25,813 nt of DNA from Zygnema cylindricum (lineage: Eukaryota > Streptophyta > Zygnematophyceae > Zygnematales > Zygnemataceae), in contig JBBHKE010003256.1 of assembly GCA_037447655.1 (NCBI GenBank), positions 35,038-60,850 on the forward strand. Direction: 5' to 3'. Below, in pieces: positions 17,860-25,813 of the stretch. Below the pieces are notes generated by a model that did not search any database, had not been told where the DNA came from, and was given only the letters and a program-made list of their open reading frames with translations. A program made the position numbers and the translations under genes. Positions within the stretch are counted from its first letter, which is position 1; every line of letters starts with the position of its first letter.

Positions 17860-18333
17860 GACACGTGGCGGAATAACATTGGATCGCGGCATCTCCGAGG
17901 ATTACGGGAACGAATCCGGACATACCAGTGTCGACATTTAGGCCATGTCGTACAATGTCCGTAAAGAAAGTACATCGGCAGCTGTACTTCTGTGTACGGG
18001 AGTGTACTCTGATTGGCTCCGTACATCAGTAGATATAGTATGTGAGAGAGATAGGACTTAGAAAATTAGGAGATAGAACCCTCTCTCCCAGAGAGCTTCT
18101 GTAAAAAAGGTCAACTTTGACCCTCCATAACTTACTGCTCAAGGGAGCAAATTCAGAGATTGTTTTTGCTATCAACTCACGGGAGTCTTCCCTTTACAAG
18201 GGTGAAGGTGGTCAGAGTTATTGTCTACCAGGGTGGCAGTTTTTGTTGCTGAAAGAGAAAGGGGTAAGGGTAATCCTAGAGGCTTCTTGGAAGTTATCCA
18301 CTCTGAGGACTTATGGAGGTCTTAGAGTTTCAG
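17860..18333 (+). repeat. Right arm of inverted duplication: leader of copia element 1
   Basis: This is the copy in gag orientation and it ends three bases before the gag ATG. A 38-base spacer (17822-17859) separates the arms. The arms are not identical, so the duplication is not very recent or the two halves come from different elements. Confidence 0.85.
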
Positions 18334-18336
18334 GTT

Positions 18337-19314
18337 ATGGGCCCACCCTCTAGGGTACCAATCTTTAATCGAACTGGCTTCATATAATGGGAAAGTATGA
18401 TGATAGGAGCTCTATGCGAAAAAAGGTTTTGGGGGATAGTGAGTGGACGGTTGGGGCGTCCATCAAGTCTTGGAATCCCTCCAGGGTTTGGAGGAAGCAG
18501 ATTCACCAAGAAAGAGGATCCACCTTCAACGGAGGAAACAAAGGAAGGAGAGGTGGTGGACAAAGGAAAGGAGAAAGAGACGACCACACCAATAGCAACT
18601 GGTTCGGCATTCATGTCACCTATTCCGAGGAACGAGGAGAATGATATTGAAACCTGGGACTTCAACAATATGGCGGCAAAGCACTTCATCCTACGCCATC
18701 TCACTCAAGGACTTGCATGTCCTCATTTGCAGGTAGAAAGGGCATCCGATCTTTGGATGGCTCTCAAAGAGATGTACGGAAGTGGTACGATTGAGCAACA
18801 ACAGTTGGCTGATCAGAAAGTTACGGTGTATGTATACAAAGGGGGGAAGATGTTGGATTTTTGCAATGAGCTTGCTACACTCTTCATCGAGCTAGAGAGT
18901 GCGGGAAAAGAATTTAGTGAAAAAGAAAAAGTTAACTGTTTACTGATGAAGTTACCCGATGAGTTGGAGAACATATTCAACCGTGTGCAGGACTTGCCGG
19001 ACTCAAGGTGGATATGGAACTCAATGGTAGGGATGATTCTCGTTCGGGAGAATACGATTGAGATCCGAAGAGGAGGAAAGAGTGTCCAAGCCTTGACAAC
19101 TGCGACCGATTGGAGGAACAAGGATTCGCGGAAACCAGTCGGAAACTAAGGTGGGAGGGAGCAGAAAAATCAGACCGACGAGTTCGAACCAAGGGCTCCC
19201 AAAGGGTTATGTCATTTTTGTAAGAAACTTGGGCACTATATGGCAGAGTGCACTAAGCTAACCGAGCTTCGGTTAAAAGAGGGGCAGACTGGTGGTACCC
19301 CGAGAGGAAAGTAA
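18337..19314 (+). pseudogene. gag: Copia element 1: gag (nucleocapsid), interrupted
   Basis: The ATG at 18337-18339 opens a frame that continues past stops at 18385, 19147 and 19312. Gag forms the particle that packages the element RNA. Seen in order are a short N-terminal block (GTGFI, then WE after the first stop) like the usual copia N terminus, a long UBN2-type central part with HFILRHLTQGLA, ASDLWMALKEMYGSG and MKLPDELENIF, and a CCHC zinc knuckle CHFCKKLGHYMAEC at 19210-19251 (C-X2-C-X4-H-X4-C). All lie in one frame, so only point mutations to stops break it. The related element 2 has ATA in place of this ATG. Confidence 0.82.
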
Positions 19315-19653
19315 AAGGCCCTTGTGACAAAGGTACATGAGGCAAAATCCGAGGACGAGGACGATGAGCTCTTTTTGGATGAGGAGTTGGAGGCGAAAAA
19401 CGAGGTCGAAATACCACGAAGGCAGAAATGTGCTTACGGTGGATTGAAAGGTGAAGTTGGCTGGATTGTAGATTCAGGTGCCACCATGCACATGTGTAAG
19501 GATAGGCAACTGTTCACCAAGATAAGTAATATTCCCACCGTAGAGATAGAGTACGGGGATGGAAGGATAGTCACCACTACTCTTGTAGGATCGGTAGATT
19601 TGAAAGTGTTAGTAGAAGGAGAGACATCCATAGTAACATTATTCCGGAGCTGA
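19315..19653 (+). pseudogene. Copia element 1: protease region
   Basis: The frame of gag continues through an acidic linker (EDEDDELFLDEELEAK) into a retropepsin core with WIVDSGATMHMC, whose DSGA active-site codons are at 19471-19482. Retropepsins of this kind cut the Gag-Pol polyprotein. The frame ends at a TGA (19651-19653) because about 16 bases present in element 2 are missing here, which shifts the frame just before the integrase part. Confidence 0.75.
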
Positions 19654-20830
19654 ACAAAAACCTCATCTCTACATCTGTATTAGATGATAAGGGTTTTTTT
19701 ACTAGCACTAGGAAAGGAGTCTTTACTGCTAGTTTTGAGGAGGATGTCTATTTCATTGCTGAGAAAGGTAGCCATGGGATGTTTAGGCTGATTTTAAGTA
19801 ATGAAACGAAGAAACTTTATTATGTTGGTGTTCATGATATTATGATGTGGCATAAGAGGCTTGGGCATGTGAATCTAGACAAGTTAAGAGAGATGAAAAA
19901 GATGGGAGTGGTGGAAGGGATTAAGTTCAGTGAGAGTGATAATATAAGTGATGTAGTGGATGTGCTCAAGGTAAAACAAAAAGATTACCCTTTCCTAAAA
20001 CAGCCACCTATAAGGGAGAAAAAATTATAGATCTAGTACACACAGATATTTGGGGACCAGCTAAAGTGCCCTCACCGGGGGGGAAGAGATTTATGATGAC
20101 CATCACTAATGATTGGTCTAGGTATTCGCGAGTGTATTTTTTGAAAAACAAGTCCGAAGCTCAGGATTGTTTTAGACAATATAGAGCATGGAGCGAAAAA
20201 CTCCATGAAACTCCAATGAAGAGAATAAGAAGTGACAATGGTGGAGAGTATACTTCTAACCAGTTTGAGGATTTTCTGAAGGAAGATGGGGTCCAACACC
20301 AAAATACAGTTCCAAAAACCCGGAACAGAATGGGGTAGCTGAAAGGTTAAATAGAACACTAAGTGATAGTGCTAGAAGTATGTTGTCAGATAAGAAGATA
20401 GGAAAAAGATTTTGGGCAGAAGCAATGAATTGTGATAATTACCTCAAAAATAGAGTTCTTACTTGAGCTTTAAAAGATGAAACACCTTATGAGAGATGGA
20501 AAGGCCGGAAACCAGACATATCTCACTTAAGGGTTTTCGGCAGTCAAGTATTCAGTCTAGATACAGATCGGTCTAATTAGAAGCTAGATCCTAAAGGAAA
20601 ACCGGGATAGTTATTAAGATATGATGAGGATGTTAAAAGATATAAAGTTTATGATCTAAAAAGGGAAGATATAATCTTAGTAAAGCATCTAGTAGTTATG
20701 GATGAAGGAAACTCTGTGGATCCCTTAAAATATACAAAGTCAGTAAAAATCAGATTTGATTCAGAAAAATTCCAATGACTTTGAGCTCTCTAACTATCCA
20801 GGTTTTAGAGAAGATGACATTCTTGAGGTA
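19654..20830 (+). pseudogene. Copia element 1: integrase, broken by frameshifts
   Basis: The pre-integrase zinc region reads MWHKRLGHVNLDKL at about 19840, but the following CxxC pair is lost by a one-base shift relative to element 2. The catalytic core shows the first Asp in DIWGP (20045), the second in RSDNGGEY (20228-20251), and the third, Glu, in a GVAERLNRT block that lies in another frame after a shift near 20320. Further stops occur around 20464, 20578 and 20608. Integrase would insert the element DNA into the genome, and this copy cannot. Confidence 0.78.
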
Positions 20831-21689
20831 CAAATCAGACGGAAAAGGACTCGGTTGTGGAAACTCCAGTGACAACTCTACCTGAAGCGGAAGACGTGGT
20901 GGAAATTGATTCGGAATCAAGGGATAGAGGAGAAGTCGAGATTGTTCGAAAGAATCCACGAAAACCATCTATTCCGGCCTCAGATTTTGAGGGGGGAAGG
21001 AGAAGTAGCAAAAGACTACAAGAAAAACACGTTAATAACAAGGTAACTAAACTATCTCATCAAGATAAACCTCAAACTTATGGAGAGGCAATGACTTGTC
21101 CAAAAAGAAATCGGTGGAAGACAGCCGTCAATGAGGAGATGGCCTCAATTATGGAAGCCGATACTTCGGAGCTGGTGGATTGTCCACCTAACCGAAAACC
21201 AATCAGTTGTAAGTGGGTTTTCAAATTAAAACTGAACCCAGATAACACAATCGAGCGCTACAAGGCACGATTAGTGGCAAAGGGATTTACACAAAATGAG
21301 GGAATTGGCTACGAGGAAACCTTTGCCTCGGTTGTCAGATTTCCCTCCGTCCGCATACTTCTCAGCCTGGCAGCAGCGCAAGACATGAAAGTGCACCAGA
21401 TGGACATCAAGACAGCCTTTTTGCACAGAGAATTGGAAGAGGAGATCTTCATGCGACAACCCGAAAGGTTTGTGGAGGAAGGAGAGGAGAGTAAGGTATG
21501 CCGGCAGATTAAATCTCTTATGGTTTGAAACAGGCGCCTCGACAGTGGAATAAGAAGCTTGATGAGTTTCTTACCGGTCTCGGATATATTTGGATCAGCT
21601 CAGGACACTCAATCTATGTTTTTGAAGATGATGAAGGTGTTATATTTATTGCAATTTATGTTGATGATTTGCTTGTTTTAAGTTAATCA
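20831..21689 (+). pseudogene. Copia element 1: reverse transcriptase
   Basis: The longest frame runs from 20857 to 21528 and includes WKTAVNEEMASI, CKWVFKLK, YKARLVAKGFTQ, HQMDIKTAFL and EEEIFMRQPE, the usual order of copia RT motifs. A shift near 21515 moves the GLKQAPRQWN block to another frame, and the catalytic YVDD is at 21657-21668, followed by a TAA at 21684-21686. The enzyme would copy the element RNA into DNA. All motifs remain readable, so the decay is moderate. Confidence 0.85.
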
Positions 21690-22712
21690 ATGGAAAAAAT
21701 TAATAAACTGAAAACAGATCTTAAGGGGAGATTTGAAATGAAGGATATGGGGGAAGCAAAATATATTTTGGGAATTCAAGCAGAAAGAGACCGAAAAAGG
21801 AAGTTTATAAGATTGACTCAAAATGAAGCAATAGGGAACATGCTTGAGAAATTTCAAATGGATAAAGCTAATAGTTGTACAACTCCAATTGAGTTAAAGA
21901 AGGGAAGTGAGGGGAGTGAGGAACAAGGAGTCATAGTCTTAGACGAGAAATTATCTCCTGAAGAACAGAAGTTGATGCAGACTATTGGAGTCATAGTCTT
22001 AGACGAGAAATTATCTCCTGAAGAACAGAAGTTGATGCAGACTATTCCTTACAGGCAAGTAGTGGGAAGTCTAATCTATTTTATAAATTGTACCCGGCCG
22101 GATTTAGCTGCAGCTGTAGGAGTGCTGAGTAGAAGTCTAAATGCTCCCACTAAGAGGGATTGGGAGGAAGCTAAGAGAGTCCTTAGATATTTGATAGGAA
22201 CTAGGGATCTATGGTTACATTTGGGTGGGGAGAATAGTGACATCACTACTTAGAGTGATGCTAGTTATGGTGATGCTCCGATGAGGAGATGTACTTCTGG
22301 ATATGTATTATATGTGGGTGATGGGGCTTGCTGTTGGAGTAGAAAATAGCAAAAGGTTATTGCTCAGTCCACCATGGAGGCTGAGTATTTGGCATCTTGC
22401 TCTGCTGTAAAAGAATTGATCGGGGTCAGGTCTTTGCTTTGTGAGCTCGGTCACCTTAAGAGTGGTGTGCAGATTTTTTTTTGTGATAATCAGGCAACAA
22501 TCGCTATTTCTGCCAATCCTAAACATCATTTTAAAGCCAAACACATGGACATCAGACTCAGCTCTGTTAGAGAGAAAGTAGAAAACAATATAATCAGTTT
22601 AGAGTACCGACGAGATAGTGAGATGGTAGCAGATATGATGACCAAACCTGTGCCTTCCCCTAAGTTAATTTTCTGCAGGGAGAAGTGTGGTCTGAAATTA
22701 AAGATTGACTAG
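21690..22712 (+). pseudogene. Copia element 1: RT thumb/connection and RNase H, with internal 60-bp duplication
   Basis: Downstream of YVDD the frame reads through MKDMGEAKYILGIQ, YRQVVGSLIYF, TRPDLAAAVGVLSR and DASYGD, with stops at about 22252 and 22347. It then gives the RNase H end: STMEAEYLASC, VQIFFCDNQATIAIS, HMDIRLSSVREKV and ADMMTKPVPSPK, with the stop at 22710-22712. RNase H removes the RNA strand during copying. Positions 21927-21986 are repeated exactly at 21987-22046, adding 20 residues in frame. Confidence 0.85.
21927..22046 (+). repeat. Exact 60-bp tandem duplication inside copia element 1
   Basis: Two adjacent, identical 60-base units begin GGAGTCATAGTC and end CAGACTATT. The length keeps the frame. 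Ordinary copia proteins would have one copy here between the GSEGSEEQ linker and PYRQVVGSL. Confidence 0.95.
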
Positions 22713-22725
22713 AAAATAAGGGGAG
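22713..22725 (+). promoter_or_regulatory. Polypurine tract of copia element 1
   Basis: AAAATAAGGGGAG lies between the RNase H stop and the TG that starts the LTR. This is the normal place for the plus-strand primer of LTR retrotransposons. Confidence 0.75.
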
Positions 22726-23077
22726 TGTAGAAATTAATGATCCATTTAAAGTATTTTCTAGGTCTAAATAGAAATATAGAAAGAAGCCGAGGCAGTCTAC
22801 CTCTAACTTCTCTCTCCAACTCTCAAACTTGTCGCAGTCACTGAGAAATTGGAGAGGGAGCTAGAGCCATGGCTACCTAGGCTAACCAGAAGTTTACGGG
22901 ATTATATATTAGTTAGGGGTTTTATTACTAAAAAGATAGTGCCGGCTACAGGATTTGATCCTTGTACCTACCGGCCGGCAAGCAGACGGTAGACGGTAGC
23001 CTTAGCCGTTAAGTCTTCATCGAATGTAACATAATGTAGGGTATGATATTTATTTTAATGGATCATTAATTTCTACA
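22726..23077 (+). mobile_element. Copia LTR (copy C), 352 bp, shared by elements 1 and 2
   Basis: It starts TGTAGAAATTAATG after the polypurine tract and ends TTTCTACA. The outer 21 bases at each end (22726-22746 and 23057-23077) are perfect inverted repeats, longer than the few bases usual for LTRs. No target duplication flanks it. The next bases (ACCTCTCTCCC) are the leader of element 2, so one LTR serves as 3' LTR of element 1 and 5' LTR of element 2. Minus-strand 22940-23010 resembles a tRNA head. Confidence 0.75.
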
Positions 23078-23336
23078 ACCTCTCTCCCTGAGTGCATCAT
23101 TATTTATAGGCCATCTTTGGCCAGCCATAACTTAATGCTCAAGTGAGCAATTTTAGTGATTCTTTTTGCTACCGACTAAAAAGAGTCCACGCTACAAAGG
23201 GGTGTAATCGGTCGAAGTTTTTGCGTTCCAGGGTGTCACTTATTTATTGTCAAATTCAAAAGTGAAAATATTATCTTAGAGGCTTCATATAAGCTAGACA
23301 TTTTGTGGACCTATGGAGGTCACAGAATTATAGGTT
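23078..23336 (+). mobile_element. Leader of copia element 2
   Basis: Aligned to 18080-18336: CCTCTCTCCC, CATAACTTA, TGCTCAAG, AGAGGCTTC, CTATGGAGGTC, and then the gag start region. The GTAC-rich 5' part of the leader found in copies B and D is absent. No canonical initiator-Met primer-binding site (TGGTATCAGAGC) was found at the LTR edge. Confidence 0.65.
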
Positions 23337-24370
23337 ATAGGCCCACCCTCTAGGGTGCCCAATTTCAATGGAACTGGGTTCATATACTGGGAAACCATGA
23401 TAAAGGGTGGATTGTTTGGAAAACGGCTAAAGGGCATTTTGAGCAGTCGTGTGCGTCGACCAACTGCAAAATTGGGGGTTCCACCAAGGTTTGGTGGATC
23501 TCGATTCACATGAGGATTTGCGGAGACAGAGGTGGTAGAGGATGTTGGAGAAAGCATTGTATCTGACATAGGGAAGGAGAAGGGGAAGGAGAAAATCACA
23601 CCGATGGCTACAAGATCGATTCCGATAGCAGATGTTCAGAAAACCGAGGCAAATGATACCGAAATCTGGAATTTCAACAACATCGTGGCGACTCATTTTA
23701 TTCTCGGGTGTCTCACTCAAGCAGTGGCTACACCTTATCTTCATATGGGCAGGGCGGACGAGTTGTGGGAGGCTCTTGTCAACATTTACAATAGTGGTAA
23801 AATTCAGCAGAAGAAGCTGGCTGATCAGAAGGTATAGGCATATGTGTACAAAATGGGAAAGATGTTATACTTTTGTAATTACTTGGTCAGGTTATTTATA
23901 TAGTTAGAGAGTGCAGGGAAAAGGGAGACCGAGAAGAGAAGGTGAATACTTTGTTGATGAAACTCCCAGATGATTATGAAAACATCGTTAACAAGGTTCA
24001 CGATTTCTTAGATCATCGATGGATCTCGAACTGTGTTCTAGGAATAATTTTGGTTTGGGAAAGCATAATTGAGATTCGGAGAGGAGAAAACAGTGTTCAA
24101 ACATTTGATGCTGGAACTAGCTGGGGGGATAAGGATAATAAGAAACCTTATAGAAACTTTGGTGGAGGAGGAAGAGGAAACCATTCGGACGGATCTCGAA
24201 CGAGGCATGCGAAGGGGCTCTGTCACTTTTGTAAGAAGTCGGGACATTACATGGTAGAGCGTACTAAGCTGATAGAGCTAAGATTGAAAGAGGAGCGGAT
24301 AAAAAAACCAGCCACAAGAAAGAAAAAGGCATTTGTGGCAACACAAGTCATGCAAGAGGAATTCCATTAG
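23337..24370 (+). pseudogene. gag: Copia element 2: gag, interrupted
   Basis: The codon aligned to the element 1 start is ATA (23337-23339) instead of ATG. The frame gives VPNFNGTGFIYWETM, then stops at 23511 and 23835. It shifts frame between about 23840 and 23945 before reaching LLMKLPDDYENIVNKV. The zinc knuckle is CHFCKKSGHYMVER, so the last Cys is replaced by Arg. It is clearly the same family as element 1 but diverged at many codons, so the two are not recent copies of each other. Confidence 0.78.
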
Positions 24371-24776
24371 GAAGATAGAGAACTTCTCCTCAACGAGAAG
24401 CTGGAGGTGAAAGGTGAGCCAGAGATTCCAAGGAGGCAAAAGTGTGCTTCCGGTTAGAGAAGCTCCTGAAGAAGAATAGACTATTGATTTAGGAGACTCT
24501 ATGCATATGTGCAGAGAAAAACCATTGTTTACCAAAATGAGAAAGATCCCTTCTGTAGAGATAGAGTATAGGGATGTGAGAATAGTAACCACTAATTGAG
24601 TGGGATCCGTGGATTTGAGAGTCTTAGTTGATGGAAAGACATCCATAGTCACTTTTTTCGATGTTCATTTTATTCTAGAGTTGAACAAGAATCTTATCTC
24701 TACGTCGGTCTTAGATGATAAAGGTTTTGAGACAAGCGTTAAAAAATGAGTCTTTGTTTCTAGTTATGAGGATGAA
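24371..24776 (+). pseudogene. Copia element 2: protease region, active site lost
   Basis: The stretch aligned to the element 1 protease reads TIDLGDSMHMC where an active retropepsin would have D-S-G. The catalytic triad is therefore not preserved, and several stops lie around it. The VHFILELNKNL-like linker deleted in element 1 is present here (about 24664-24695). Confidence 0.65.
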
Positions 24777-25511
24777 GTGTACTTTATAGTAGAAAAAGGT
24801 AGCCAAGGAATGTTTAGGCTGAATTTGAGTAATAGAAAGACGCGAGTTTACTATGCAGGTGTAAGTGATTTGATCATGTGGCATAAAAGATTGGGACATG
24901 TGCATCTAGATAGATTGAAAGAAATGAAGAAAATGGGTGTAGTTGAGGGAATACATTTTGGGGACGATGAGACTTTGGATGATTGTAGCGGATGTGCTCA
25001 AGGTAAGGCTGACATATTTCCTTTTCCAAAAACCGCAACATATAAGGGTGAAAAGGTCTTAGATCTAGTTCATACTGACATATGGGGACCGGCCAAAGTG
25101 CCATCTGTTGGAGGAAAAATATTTATGCTTACTATCAATGATTATTGGTCTAGATACTCTGGAGTATATTTATTGAAAAACAAATCTGAGGCTTCGGCTT
25201 ATTTTAATGAGTATAAAGCATGGAGTGAAAAGCTTCATGAGACACCTATTAAGAGAGTGAGGAGTGATAATGTGTGGGAATACACTTCTAATGAGTTTGA
25301 GGATTTCGTGAAAGAGGAAGGGGTTCAACACCAAAAAAAAATTACAAAGAACATAGAACAAAACGTTGTTGCCGAGAGACTAAATCGGACATTAAGTGAT
25401 AGTGCCTGTAGTATGTTGTCGGACAAAAAGATAAGAAAACTTTTTTGGGCAGAAGCTATCTATTGTGCTAACTATCTCAAAAATAGAGTCCTTACCTCGA
25501 CGGTAAAATGA
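24777..25511 (+). pseudogene. Copia element 2: integrase, long open frame
   Basis: An uninterrupted frame of 244 codons covers the zinc-binding part (MWHKRLGHVHLDRL, then CSGCAQGK, a full HHCC set) and the catalytic core: first Asp in HTDIWGP, second in RSDNVWEY, and Glu in VVAERLNRT. The usual SDNGGEY is SDNVWEY and the usual NGVAER is NVVAER, so residues next to catalytic positions have changed. The frame ends at a TGA (25509-25511) within the C-terminal part. It is better kept than the rest of element 2. Confidence 0.8.
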
Positions 25512-25813
25512 CAAACACGTTATGAAATATGGACCGGGAAAAAACCAAATATTTCACACTTAAAGGTGTTCAAAAGTCAAGTGTTTAGTTTAAACAGTGA
25601 AAAATCTGATTGGAAGTTAGATGCAAGGGGCGTGCCGGGATATCTTCTTGGGTATGATGAAAATGTATAGGGATATAGAGTTTATGATCCCGAAAGAGAA
25701 GACATCATTCTAGTAAAACACTTGGTAGTCATGGATGAAAGAGAGTTTATAGATCCCTTTAAATACAGTAAACCGGTTAAAATTAGAATTGAATCCAACA
25801 ATGAGTTAGATTC
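25512..25813 (+). pseudogene. Copia element 2: integrase C-terminal part, continues off the window
   Basis: It aligns to 20480-20780 of element 1, including HLKVF-SQVF and the DIILVKHLVVMDE block. At least one in-frame stop (TAG near 25669) is present. RT and RNase H of this element would lie beyond the window. Confidence 0.7.

Noticed and set aside
17347-18333. CRISPR or foldback DNA transposon
   Set aside because: There are only two arms, no short regular repeats with spacers, and both arms are copia leader sequence that continues into gag.
22726-23077. Reading this unit as a stand-alone MITE because of its 21-bp inverted ends
   Set aside because: It has no target duplication, follows a polypurine tract directly after RNase H, and starts with TG and ends with CA like the related LTR copies.

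Overview
The window looks like nuclear DNA of a green-lineage eukaryote, most likely a streptophyte alga or an early-diverging land plant. The only well-supported protein gene is an aldo-keto reductase split by GT-AG introns with long T-rich tracts. The rest is dominated by decayed Ty1/copia retrotransposons, small terminal-inverted-repeat elements, and a GC-rich stretch carrying a plant-type mitochondrial tRNA-Phe. No bacterial operon, CRISPR array or rRNA was seen. The species cannot be fixed from the sequence.

Layout. 1-350: the 3' end of a gene resembling an O-fucosyltransferase. 350-2560: intergenic DNA with two terminal-inverted-repeat elements (1165-1667, and an hAT-like MITE at 1963-2268 with a clear 8-bp target duplication). 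2562-3560: a copia LTR with its leader but no coding region. 3560-5418: gene-poor, repeat-scarred DNA. 5419-11770: a direct tandem duplication of about 2.7 kb carrying an AKR4C-like aldo-keto reductase with three G-boxes in its promoter. Copy 1 has exons 1-3 only, and its 3' part is replaced by nested MITEs. Copy 2 continues to a full five-exon gene (stop at 12792), but exon 4 needs a one-base frameshift. 12793-14470: AT-rich intergenic DNA with degenerate repeats, ending in long C and G tracts.

14471-16675 is a GC-rich, palindrome-rich organelle-like insertion (probable nuclear mitochondrial DNA) with tRNA-Phe(GAA), a 10-base gap of N, and a truncated minus-strand copia piece. Inside it is the strangest signal of the window: 175 bases right after the gap (15462-15636) are repeated at 15779-15953 in reverse order WITHOUT complementing. 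No known DNA process does this, so it is best read as an assembly or gap-filling error.

16676-25813 holds two copia elements in tandem on the + strand. Element 1 has an LTR remnant, a large inverted duplication of its leader (two arms of about 475 bp), gag-protease-integrase-RT-RNase H with many stops and frameshifts, and a 352-bp LTR at 22726-23077. Element 2 starts directly after that LTR and runs off the window end. This layout fits recombination between LTRs of related elements. Related LTRs occur four times in the window, and three of them carry an antisense tRNA-like segment.

No new multi-gene system was found. The points of most value are the mirror repeat, the nested MITEs at the break of the duplicated reductase, the frameshift in its only full-length copy, and the inverted leader and antisense tRNA-like cassettes of the copia family.
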